Source of the DNA: [Flexibacter] sp. ATCC 35208
Lineage (GTDB): Bacteria; Bacteroidota; Bacteroidia; Chitinophagales; Chitinophagaceae
Length of the DNA: 64,000 bases
Direction of reading: 5' to 3'
NCBI RefSeq assembly: GCF_001975825.1
Contig: NZ_MTKN01000001.1
Coordinates: 62,001 to 126,000 of the forward strand
Shown piece after piece: positions 9,332-16,064 of this stretch. How positions within the stretch are numbered: position 1 is the first letter of the stretch; each line of letters opens with the position of its first letter. The translations under genes were made by a program, and so were the position numbers. The notes below the pieces were generated by a model, which saw nothing but the letters and a program-made list of their open reading frames with translations, had not been told where the DNA came from and did no database searches.

Positions 9332-9600
9332 GGCCTGCGGCAGCAAGGGAGACGCTTTTGTCCGGCTGGCAGTGATGAGGGAAATTCCTGTTTCAGAGCG
9401 GTTTTTGAATTTTATAAGAAGGCCAGCGGCAGCAAGGGAGACGCTTTTGTCCGGCTGGCAGCGATGAGGGAAATTCCTGTTTCAGAGAGGCTTTTGAATT
9501 TTATAAGAAGGCCAGCGGCAGCAAGGGAGATGATTTTGTCCGGCTGGTGCAAGGGATTTTGCTGTATAGCACGATGCCTGATGGTATAAAACCGGCTGTA
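9332..9600. repeat. Three tandem copies of an 89-bp non-coding unit
   Basis: Units start at 9332, 9421 and 9510. The first two are almost identical (a few changes such as GCGG/GAGG), and the third keeps about the first 38 bp and then diverges. Each starts with GGCC(T/A)GCGGCAGCAAGGGAG followed by (A)CGCTTTTGTCCGGCTGGCA, which resembles a decayed version of the terminator hairpin seen after scpB. There are no spacers, so this is not CRISPR, and no protein is credible across the units. It sits between divergent genes, upstream of the ABC operon promoter. Confidence 0.88.
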
Positions 9601-9620
9601 TGAAAAAAAATCTAATTGAA

Positions 9621-9651
9621 TTTGGAATTATGATTTCCTTCTCTATCTTTG
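9621..9651 (+). promoter_or_regulatory. Promoter of the ABC / GntR operon
   Basis: TTTG at 9621-9624, a 19-bp spacer and TATCTTTG at 9644-9651 match the Bacteroidota promoter consensus closely. The expected transcription start falls inside the palindrome at 9653-9676. Confidence 0.8.
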
Positions 9652-9652
9652 T

Positions 9653-9676
9653 AGTGTACTAGTTATGTAGTACACT
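9653..9676. promoter_or_regulatory. Palindromic operator, probably bound by the operon's GntR regulator
   Basis: Perfect 9-bp inverted repeat AGTGTACTA (9653-9661) / TAGTACACT (9668-9676) with a 6-bp spacer. It starts 2 bp after the -7 element and ends 12 bp before the first gene. The position predicts repression by occlusion of the start site. YtrA-type GntR proteins are known to autoregulate ABC operons through such AGT-x-ACT palindromes; the assignment to the GntR gene at 11358 is inference from context. Confidence 0.8.
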
Positions 9677-9688
9677 AAATCACTTGCT

Positions 9689-10519
9689 ATGATAACTATC
9701 CAAGATCTTCATTTCCACTACAAAAAGGGTAGGCCATTGTTTGAGGGGTTGAACCTGGAGCTGGAAGCTGGTCACGTTTACGGTCTGATGGGCAAAAACG
9801 GGGCAGGAAAATCCAGTTTGCTGAAGCAGATAGCCGGGCTACTCTTTCCAAAAAGTGGGGTATGTACGGTAATGGGGTATGAATCCCGCCTCCGTCAGCC
9901 AGCATTCCTCAGCAAACTCTTTTTGGTGCCAGAAGAGTTTTACCTGCCACAGGTGACCATCAACCGTTATGTGAACACCTATGCACCTTTTTATCCCAAC
10001 TTTGACACAAAAGCTTTTCAGCAGTACCTGGATGAATTCCAGATTCCCCGCGACCAGCGACTCACTGACATGAGTTATGGACAAAAGAAAAAGGTTATCA
10101 TCAGTTTTGGTCTGGCAGCCAATACCAAATGCCTGATTATGGATGAACCGACGAATGGCCTGGATATCCCGTCCAAGAGCCAGTTCCGCAAAGTGATTGC
10201 CGCTGCGGTGAATGAAGAGAAGTGTATTGTGATATCCACACATCAGGTAAGGGACCTGGATAACCTGATTGATAGTATCGTGGTGATCGACAATCATAAG
10301 ATCATTTTCAAACAGGATGTGGAAACTGTGGCGGAGCGACTGAGTTTCAGAAGTGTGAAGCGACTCGAAGAAGCAGATCTTGTATTGTTCGCAGAAAGTA
10401 CCGGATTAGGTCATTCTATCATCACTGAAAATGCAGGTGGCGTACCAGGCAGACTGGATATGGAACTGCTCTTTAATGCCGTACTGGAGCCTTCCGGACG
10501 GATTAACCAACTCTTTTAA
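9689..10519 (+). CDS. ABC transporter ATP-binding protein (YtrB-like)
   Basis: A 276-residue ATPase. Walker A is GKNGAGKSS (about residues 35-43), the signature is the variant MSYGQKKK (about 130), Walker B is CLIMDEPTNGLDI, and the switch histidine is in VISTHQVRD. The first gene of a four-gene operon with a membrane protein (8-bp gap), a GntR regulator and a membrane-anchored protein. The layout resembles YtrA-type ABC operons of Firmicutes that respond to envelope stress or antibiotics, but the substrate here is unknown. Confidence 0.9.
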   Translation: MITIQDLHFHYKKGRPLFEGLNLELEAGHVYGLMGKNGAGKSSLLKQIAGLLFPKSGVCTVMGYESRLRQPAFLSKLFLVPEEFYLPQVTINRYVNTYAPFYPNFDTKAFQQYLDEFQIPRDQRLTDMSYGQKKKVIISFGLAANTKCLIMDEPTNGLDIPSKSQFRKVIAAAVNEEKCIVISTHQVRDLDNLIDSIVVIDNHKIIFKQDVETVAERLSFRSVKRLEEADLVLFAESTGLGHSIITENAGGVPGRLDMELLFNAVLEPSGRINQLF

Positions 10520-10527
10520 TTTCCCTT

Positions 10528-11346
10528 ATGCAAACGAGCAATGTATTTCATGCACCGAGGTTTGGTGCATATTTTAAAAAGCATATTGTTGATAATCTGC
10601 GGTTGTACCTGATGTCGTTGGTGGTGTTGGTAGGTGTATTGGTGGCGATAGGTGTAATCAGTATTTTGACCAACAACAGAGAGACTGTAAGGGTTTCCTT
10701 TATTTATCCTTTTTATGCCATTCTGTTGTTTGGCGCAGGTTTGATCTTTACCGGGTTTTCATTTATTCAGTTAGGCGACAAACCAAAAGGTATCGATTAT
10801 CTGTTGTTGCCTGCTTCGCATTTTGAAAAATTCCTCACTACGTTATTGATTACGACAGCAGGGTTTTTACTGGTATATCACATTGCATTTGGAACAGCCA
10901 CTTTCATAGGTGCAGGTTTAGTGTCTTTAAGCAGAGATACGCACGTCATGGATCCCAGTATGCCTGATGACTTCCGCAATGACATGACGCAACTTTACCA
11001 CTGGTGGTTTATGGGCCAGGCAATCATTTTGTTGGGATCTGTTTACTTCCCTAAGTACAGTATTATAAAAACCCTATTTGCAGTATTCATTTTTATCCTG
11101 GTTATTGGATTGGTAAATGCGGCATTTATGAACATATTGTTCTATGGTCATTTAATGCATTGGGCAGCATCAGCGCCATTCTTTGGGGTTGGAATTTCTG
11201 AACATCCTCATGTGGAAGAATATCGATCCATCTTTTTGGAGTCGCCACATTGGATGCGGGAGACGCTGTACTTTATGTGGCGGTTTATATTGCCTCCGGT
11301 CTTGTGGGTATTGGCATATTTCAGGTTAAAAGATAAGGAAATTTAA
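10528..11346 (+). CDS. ABC transporter membrane subunit, unrecognised family
   Basis: A 272-residue integral membrane protein with about six hydrophobic segments (roughly residues 24-46, 63-85, 107-125, 150-168, 178-205 and 245-262). Its position directly after the ATPase and before the GntR gene makes it the likely membrane partner. There is no motif that gives a substrate. The start at 10528 is 8 bp from the ATPase stop. Confidence 0.78.
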   Translation: MQTSNVFHAPRFGAYFKKHIVDNLRLYLMSLVVLVGVLVAIGVISILTNNRETVRVSFIYPFYAILLFGAGLIFTGFSFIQLGDKPKGIDYLLLPASHFEKFLTTLLITTAGFLLVYHIAFGTATFIGAGLVSLSRDTHVMDPSMPDDFRNDMTQLYHWWFMGQAIILLGSVYFPKYSIIKTLFAVFIFILVIGLVNAAFMNILFYGHLMHWAASAPFFGVGISEHPHVEEYRSIFLESPHWMRETLYFMWRFILPPVLWVLAYFRLKDKEI

Positions 11347-11357
11347 AATTTCAACTC

Positions 11358-11729
11358 ATGGAATTTAAAGAATCACAGGCTATATATCTGCAGATTGCGG
11401 ATCATATATGCGAACAGATCTTGTTGGAAAAGTGGAAAGCAGAGGACCGGCTGCCATCCGTGAGGGAACTTGCAGTGCAAACGGAAGTCAACCCAAATAC
11501 GGTGATGCGGACCTGTGAATATTTGCAGCAATATGAGATCATCTATAATAAAAGAGGGATTGGCTATTTCGTAGCGTCGGATGCGATGAAGCGGATTAAA
11601 CAGCTGAAGAAGGAACGGTTCATGGAGAATGAGCTGCCGCAGTTCTTTCGGAATATCTACTTGCTGGATATAGAGCTGGATGAGCTGAAGACGCATTATG
11701 AGAAGTATAAGCGTTCACATTTCAGGTAA
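11358..11729 (+). CDS. GntR family regulator, YtrA subfamily
   Basis: A 123-residue regulator. Residues 1-75 are the winged helix of the GntR family: AIYLQIADHICEQI, then WKAEDRLPSVRELA and VNPNTVMRTCEYLQ (recognition helix). The short helical C-terminus of about 45 residues, without an effector domain, is typical of the YtrA group, which controls neighbouring ABC transporter genes. Here the regulator is third in the operon instead of first. The palindrome at 9653-9676 is the likely target, so the operon would be autorepressed. Confidence 0.9.
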   Translation: MEFKESQAIYLQIADHICEQILLEKWKAEDRLPSVRELAVQTEVNPNTVMRTCEYLQQYEIIYNKRGIGYFVASDAMKRIKQLKKERFMENELPQFFRNIYLLDIELDELKTHYEKYKRSHFR

Positions 11730-11744
11730 TTAAATTTTACAAAA

Positions 11745-12431
11745 ATGAAGACCAGTATAAAATTGTTACTCTTTTTTGTTGGCATCGTATTGTTGTTGGT
11801 GCTGGCGTCAGATGTGGTATTATGGGCATATTTTAAGAAGGGGATAAATGGGGATGGAACGGTTTTAAGATTCCCGAAAAAGGGAGATAATGTCGAGGTA
11901 GCAAAGATGACTGTTTTACGTCCGTTCAAGGCGATTGTGATCAATGAAGATAATGTACGGATCATGTATGATACAGAAAATCGTATAGGGAATTTGGGAG
12001 GGGAGAGTGAAGTGCCTTCAAACTATTATAAACAGGTAGGAGATACTTTATACATCCTGCCAGGTGAGGGGAATGGGATCTCAGTGTATTGTAAGGCTGT
12101 TACATATATCAGGTTAGCAAAAGACAGTTTGCATGTGGAAATTGTCACTTTAAAACAGCCATTACTGGAAGTAACGGGATTGGATGATTGTTATGTGGAA
12201 ATGTCGGGGTTGGAAATTGAAAATTTCACCTATAAAGGAGGGAAAAATAATAAAATATTGACGCGTGAACTGGGCAATTTTGATACGATGAATGTGCAGT
12301 TGGGTTGGTATGGGAGTGTTGAACTGCAGGATGTGACTGTGAGGAATTTCAGTGTTAAAGCGGATAGTATGCGGGCATTGAGATTGGATGAGATTGGGTT
12401 GTCACAGCTAACGCAGTTTAAGAGGAATTAG
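11745..12431 (+). CDS. Membrane-anchored protein of unknown function
   Basis: A 228-residue protein with one N-terminal hydrophobic helix (about residues 5-28) that is either an uncleaved anchor or a signal peptide. The remainder is rich in beta-strand-forming sequence (LRPFKAIVINEDNVRIMYD, YVEMSGLEIENF) and could be a small beta-helix of the DUF2807 type, but the likeness is weak. It lies 15 bp after the GntR gene and is the last gene of the operon. Its last codons (AAGAGGAATTAG) are repeated past the stop. Confidence 0.75.
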   Translation: MKTSIKLLLFFVGIVLLLVLASDVVLWAYFKKGINGDGTVLRFPKKGDNVEVAKMTVLRPFKAIVINEDNVRIMYDTENRIGNLGGESEVPSNYYKQVGDTLYILPGEGNGISVYCKAVTYIRLAKDSLHVEIVTLKQPLLEVTGLDDCYVEMSGLEIENFTYKGGKNNKILTRELGNFDTMNVQLGWYGSVELQDVTVRNFSVKADSMRALRLDEIGLSQLTQFKRN

Positions 12432-12480
12432 AGTGTAAAAGAAATTAGAGTGTTGGCGAAGATTAAGGGAATTAGAGGTG
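12415..12480 (+). repeat. Post-stop echo of the 11745-12431 gene end
   Basis: The final TTTAAGAGGAATTAGAGTG is followed by TAAAAGAAATTAGAGTG and then by GATTAAGGGAATTAGAGGTG, so the stop codon with its flanks appears three times. Confidence 0.6.
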
Positions 12481-12542
12481 AGTGAAGTTTGAAAAAATTA
12501 AGATTTAATAATCGATTTTGATATAAGCAAAACTATGTAAAA

Positions 12543-12566
12543 AGAGCCCGCTATTGAGCGGGCTCT
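12543..12566. terminator. Terminator between convergent genes
   Basis: AGAGCCCGCT (12543-12552), loop ATTG, AGCGGGCTCT (12557-12566), with A-rich left and T-rich right flanks. It can serve both the rightward ABC operon and the leftward M20 operon. Confidence 0.88.
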
Positions 12567-12574
12567 CTATATTT

Positions 12575-12677
12575 TTAGATCTGTGTGGCTAAGTAGGCCA
12601 ATTTTAGATTTGTGCAGCTTTGGATTTGTGTAGTGAGATAGATCCTCTTTTATAGCTGCGTAGCAAGATAAGCCATA
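12575..12677 (-). repeat. Post-stop echoes of the M20 amidohydrolase 3' end
   Basis: On the minus strand the gene ends GGCTTATCTTGCTACGCAGC plus TAT-AA. Two degenerate copies follow, one near 12603-12649 and one near 12573-12602 (TTGGCCTACTTAGCCACACA then GATCTAAAA). All lie between the stop at 12650 and the terminator at 12543-12566. Confidence 0.6.
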
Positions 12678-13825
12678 GCACCGATGCCGGTTTCAATCGC
12701 ACGTTCATCGATATCAAATGTAGGTGTATGTACACCTGATGTGATACCTTTTGCCACATTTCCTGTACCCAATCTAAAGAAGCAGGCGGGAATAATCTGG
12801 CTATAAAATGCGAAGTCTTCAGCACCCATTCTCACTTCGGTATCCTGTACATTTTCCTGTCCGAGATACTCTTCCGCCTTTGTTCTGGCGCGGCTGGTTA
12901 CTTCCTCATTGTTATACAGGCAGGGATAACCTACCAGTATATCAATTTCAATCTCTGCACCCATGGCATGGGCCAGTTCAGTCGCCTGTTTTTTGATGAT
13001 CTCATGGGCTTTAAAGCGCCAGGTTTCGTCCATCGCTCTGAATGTACCCATCAGTTTTACTTCGCTGGGGATCACGTTGGTCGTATATCCACCATTGAAT
13101 GCACAGATACTGAGTACGGAAGGAGAGAAAGGATTATTGTTCCGGCTGATCACCTGTTGTAAGCTTACAACGAGATGTGATGCCACGAGAATGGTATCAG
13201 TAGTCAGGTGAGGTTGGGCCGCGTGACCGCCTTTGCCTTTGATAGTGATATAGATCTCATCGGCACTGGCCATATACTGACCTGCACGGAAACCCAGTAA
13301 ACCAGCTTCCATAGAAGGTTGTACGTGCATACCGATGATGGCATCGGGACGTGGGTTTTCCAGTGCGCCATCTTTGATCATGAGACTTGCGCCACCCGGG
13401 TGTTTTTCTTCACCAGGCTGGAACAGGATTTTGATGGTGCCTTCAAACTCATCTTTCAGCTCCTGCAGGATGCGGGTAGCACCGAGCACGCAGGTAGTAT
13501 GTACATCATGACCACAGGCATGCATGATACCGGAGTTCAATGACTTATAAGGTACATCGTTCGCTTCTTTGATGGGGAGGGCATCGATATCGGCACGGAG
13601 TGCGATGGTCTTTTTGGAAGGGTTTTTCCCTTCGATGATGGCCACGATACCGGTACCGGCTATACCGGCAGTATATTTCACACCGAATGCATCCAGTTGT
13701 TGCTGAATGTACTTTGACGTTTCAAATTCCTGGAAGGACAGTTCGGGATGAGCGTGAATATGTCTTCTGATAGCAATGAACTCAGGCGCGTATTGGTGCG
13801 CGAGTTCCTTAATACGATTCTTCAT
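12650..13825 (-). CDS. M20 family metallo-amidohydrolase (N-acyl-amino-acid / hippurate hydrolase-like)
   Basis: A 391-residue enzyme that hydrolyses N-acyl or N-carbamoyl amino-acid bonds using a two-metal centre. Visible are HPELSFQEFET near the start, ALRADIDALPI (about residues 75-85), the metal-binding MHACGHDVH at 101-109, FQPGEE, and MHVQP and GAEDFAFY near the end, in the order of the AmiB/HipO group. Its start overlaps the end of the SPOR protein gene by 17 bp, so the two are translationally coupled. The exact substrate is not given by the sequence. Confidence 0.92.
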   Translation of the reverse strand: MKNRIKELAHQYAPEFIAIRRHIHAHPELSFQEFETSKYIQQQLDAFGVKYTAGIAGTGIVAIIEGKNPSKKTIALRADIDALPIKEANDVPYKSLNSGIMHACGHDVHTTCVLGATRILQELKDEFEGTIKILFQPGEEKHPGGASLMIKDGALENPRPDAIIGMHVQPSMEAGLLGFRAGQYMASADEIYITIKGKGGHAAQPHLTTDTILVASHLVVSLQQVISRNNNPFSPSVLSICAFNGGYTTNVIPSEVKLMGTFRAMDETWRFKAHEIIKKQATELAHAMGAEIEIDILVGYPCLYNNEEVTSRARTKAEEYLGQENVQDTEVRMGAEDFAFYSQIIPACFFRLGTGNVAKGITSGVHTPTFDIDERAIETGIGAMAYLATQL

Positions 13826-14255
13826 TCCCTGCCTCTTTCTCTGGTTGTAGATTAATGGTGGCAGGCACTACGAATACACCGCCTGTGAAGCTGGATGACA
13901 ATTTATCTCTCAGGTCCGCAGCTTCATCCCTGTTTTTGAAATCACCTATGCGTACTTTGAAGTAAGGTGCCTGGTAGTCCAGGTAAGTACGGTAATCAGG
14001 GTAGAGTTGCATCACCTTCGCTTTTATCTCGGTCGCTTCGTTTCTCTTGTTGGTAGAGATGACCTGTACCCTGAAACCTGGTTGGTTACGGATAGCGAGG
14101 GTATTGATATAGATCTGTTTTTTGATCAGCAGGTCGAGCCGGCTGTCTTTTACCACTTTCACGCCGCCGGTATTGGCAGCGGTGAGGGTATTGTCCTGAG
14201 CGGAAGCGAGGGTTCCGATCAGTAACCCGGATAATAATATGATTATGTGTTTCAT
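13809..14255 (-). CDS. Exported SPOR-domain protein
   Basis: A 148-residue protein with a signal peptide (MKHIIILLSGLLIGTLASAQ). Residues about 60-135 fit a SPOR domain: GFRVQVISTNKRNEATEIKA, then APYFKVRIGDFKNRDEAADL and a final GGVFVVP strand. SPOR domains bind denuded septal peptidoglycan. It lies between deoC (29-bp gap) and the M20 gene (17-bp overlap), so it belongs to their operon. Confidence 0.85.
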   Translation of the reverse strand: MKHIIILLSGLLIGTLASAQDNTLTAANTGGVKVVKDSRLDLLIKKQIYINTLAIRNQPGFRVQVISTNKRNEATEIKAKVMQLYPDYRTYLDYQAPYFKVRIGDFKNRDEAADLRDKLSSSFTGGVFVVPATINLQPEKEAGNEESY

Positions 14256-14284
14256 GTTCAGTCGTTTAGAGGATTGGGGTATGG

Positions 14285-14977
14285 TTAATAAGCACCGGTG
14301 GTGCCGGTAGTCGCCTCCCCTTTAGCCTCTTTCATGAGAGCCACGCCGCTGGAAGTACCCAATCTGGTGGCGCCGGCAGCGATGAGCTCCTGGGCGAAGG
14401 CAAATGTACGAACTCCACCTGAAGCTTTTATCTGAATATTTTGTGGCAGATGTGCCCGCATCAGTTGTACGGCTTCGACGGAGGCGCCTTTTTCGGCGTA
14501 TCCGGTGGATGTTTTGACATAGTCAACGCCGTATTTCGCATAGATCTCACAGCATTTTATGATCTCTTCTTCCAATAATATGCCACTTTCTATGATGACT
14601 TTCAGGATGACTTTATGTTGTTGGCTGCGGATGACTGCCATGATGTTGTTGATTTCTTTTTCGATATAGTCCCAGTCTTTGTTACGGATGGCGAGGAGGT
14701 TGGCGACCATGTCGATTTCGTCGGCGCCGTCAACGATGGCGAGGACGAGTTCGGCGAGTTTGGCTTCGATGGCCGAGTAGCCGAAGGGGAAGCCGATCAC
14801 GGTGGCTACTTTGGTGGTGGTGCTGCTGGTGAAGGTTTTGGCAAGTTTTACGAAGGGGGGAGGGACGCATACTGCGGCGAAGTCGTATTCAACGGCTTCC
14901 ATGCAGAGGTTTTTGATGTCTTCGAGGGTGGTGGTAGGTTTAAGGACCGTGTGGTCGATGTATTTGTTCAGCTGCAT
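14285..14977 (-). CDS. deoC: Deoxyribose-phosphate aldolase
   Basis: A 230-residue class I aldolase that cleaves 2-deoxyribose-5-phosphate to glyceraldehyde-3-phosphate and acetaldehyde in deoxynucleoside catabolism. YIDHTVLKP at the start, DEIDMV at about 86-91, the Schiff-base lysine K155 in VDYVKTSTGY, and the second lysine K184 in IKASGGVR are all present. First gene of the leftward deoC-SPOR-M20 unit. The first 280 bases are unusually C-rich on the coding strand, the reverse of the G/T drift seen in many neighbours. Confidence 0.96.
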   Translation of the reverse strand: MQLNKYIDHTVLKPTTTLEDIKNLCMEAVEYDFAAVCVPPPFVKLAKTFTSSTTTKVATVIGFPFGYSAIEAKLAELVLAIVDGADEIDMVANLLAIRNKDWDYIEKEINNIMAVIRSQQHKVILKVIIESGILLEEEIIKCCEIYAKYGVDYVKTSTGYAEKGASVEAVQLMRAHLPQNIQIKASGGVRTFAFAQELIAAGATRLGTSSGVALMKEAKGEATTGTTGAY

Positions 14978-15117
14978 AGCGAGTGGTTTTCGGGTGCGAA
15001 GGTAGGGAAAATTGTAGGATTGTCAGGAATGAACGGGAATGGTTAAGGTGAGAAAAGGTTTATGCAGAATGAACAAAAATGGATCGTGGAAAGCTAGGCT
15101 GGGAGAGGGGAAGGGGG

Positions 15118-15125
15118 TAAATTTG
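15118..15125 (+). promoter_or_regulatory. Possible -7 promoter element of the toxin-antitoxin-like pair
   Basis: TAAATTTG matches TAnnTTTG and lies 36 bp before the ATG at 15162. The -33 region is G-rich and shows no TTG, so this is a partial match. Confidence 0.4.
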
Positions 15126-15161
15126 TGGGGTAAATTATTGTTCATTATTAAAACAGAAAGT

Positions 15162-15374
15162 ATGATTAACATTTTTTCGCAAGAGTACCAATTGGAAAAA
15201 GCCCGGGAGACGGCAAGAAATGCATTGGAAAGAGCTAAGAAGGCCACCCGGGAGGAAAATATCCGTTACCTGATGGAGATGGGTATCTGTGATGAAAACG
15301 GGCAGTACACGCCTGAGTATGAAGATTTTCAATATTTAAAATGGGATCAATTAAATCAGTGTTTTTATGTATGA
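15162..15374 (+). CDS. Small protein upstream of the ART-like gene (candidate antitoxin)
   Basis: A 70-residue protein with a charged amphipathic N-terminal half (EKARETARNALERAKKATRE, predicted helix) and a C-terminal part of IRYLMEMGICDENGQYTPEY type. I do not recognise the family. The ATG at 15162 is preferred to an in-frame ATG at 15039 because the region upstream is G-rich, non-coding in look, and holds the -7 element. It overlaps the next gene by 8 bp, so the two are made together, which is the usual geometry of antitoxin-toxin pairs. The antitoxin role is inference. Confidence 0.7.
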   Translation: MINIFSQEYQLEKARETARNALERAKKATREENIRYLMEMGICDENGQYTPEYEDFQYLKWDQLNQCFYV

Positions 15375-15996
15375 TAACAGGCATCATTTAATTCTGGGTT
15401 TCCATGGATGCGATGAGGAAACCTGCCAGCGATTGGTGAATGATCCCAGAGAGTTCCATTTTAATAAAAATTCCTATGATTGGTTAGGGAATGGTATGTA
15501 TTTCTGGGAGAATAATTTAGAAAGAGCCGGTCAGTGGGCGCTTGAAAAACAAAAGCAAGGAAAAATCAGAAAAGCGGCAGTGTTAGGTGCACTTATTCAT
15601 CCAGGCAATTGTTGTGATTTTCTGAATTCAAAATATACGGAGCAATTAGCAGCGTATTATGTGAATTTGAGTAAAAGATTAGATAATATGCCACATAATG
15701 AAGACGTTAAATCTGATCCACATAAGGATAAACTGCTTCGAAAATTAGATTGTGCAGTAATTGAACAAATGCACAGAGAAATGAGTATTGAACAGGAGAT
15801 AGAACGCCGGAAATATGGATTTGTAACAAGAGACACTTACGACACCGTTCGCTGTGCTTTTCTTGAAGGTGCTCCTGCTTTTCCCGGTGCTGCTATAAAA
15901 CTCAAGAACCATATCCAGATCTGCGTTCGTAACCCAAATAGTATCCTCGCCTTCTTCCGTCCCCGCCTCAAACCCTCCTCTATTCTAGCTGCGTAA
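15367..15996 (+). CDS. ADP-ribosyltransferase-like protein (candidate toxin)
   Basis: A 209-residue protein. The N-terminus LILGFHGCDEETC (H13) matches the first ART motif, a histidine in strand 1. YDWLGNGMYFWENNLERAGQ (Y45) matches the PARP-like G-x-G-x-Y-F strand followed by a helix with an RA pair. The C-terminus NHIQICVRNPNSILAFFRP matches the last ART strand, where PARP enzymes carry the catalytic glutamate; here the aligned residue appears to be Q184 or H182. The order H...Y...(E/Q) is the ART fold signature. No signal peptide is present, so it acts inside the cell. The toxin role is inferred from the small overlapping upstream gene. Confidence 0.75.
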   Translation: MYDNRHHLILGFHGCDEETCQRLVNDPREFHFNKNSYDWLGNGMYFWENNLERAGQWALEKQKQGKIRKAAVLGALIHPGNCCDFLNSKYTEQLAAYYVNLSKRLDNMPHNEDVKSDPHKDKLLRKLDCAVIEQMHREMSIEQEIERRKYGFVTRDTYDTVRCAFLEGAPAFPGAAIKLKNHIQICVRNPNSILAFFRPRLKPSSILAA

Positions 15997-16015
15997 TCCT
16001 TTGTATATAAAAAAC

Positions 16016-16043
16016 AAAGGGTGCCTCAGCTGAGACACCCTTT
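16016..16043. terminator. Terminator between the ART-like gene and secA (convergent)
   Basis: AAAGGGTGCCTCAG (16016-16029) pairs with CTGAGACACCCTTT (16030-16043) with one mismatch and a palindromic CAGCTG centre. A/T-rich flanks on both sides allow function in both directions. Confidence 0.85.
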
Positions 16044-16064
16044 ACTATTTTCATCCGGCAAGGA

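Noticed and set aside
9284-9589. Open frame of about 101 codons across the 89-bp repeats
   Set aside because: The frame is only open because of the repeat; the product repeats itself and has no start signal, and the region is upstream non-coding DNA.
9332-9600. CRISPR-like direct repeats
   Set aside because: The 89-bp units are contiguous, with no unique spacers between them, and no cas genes are present.
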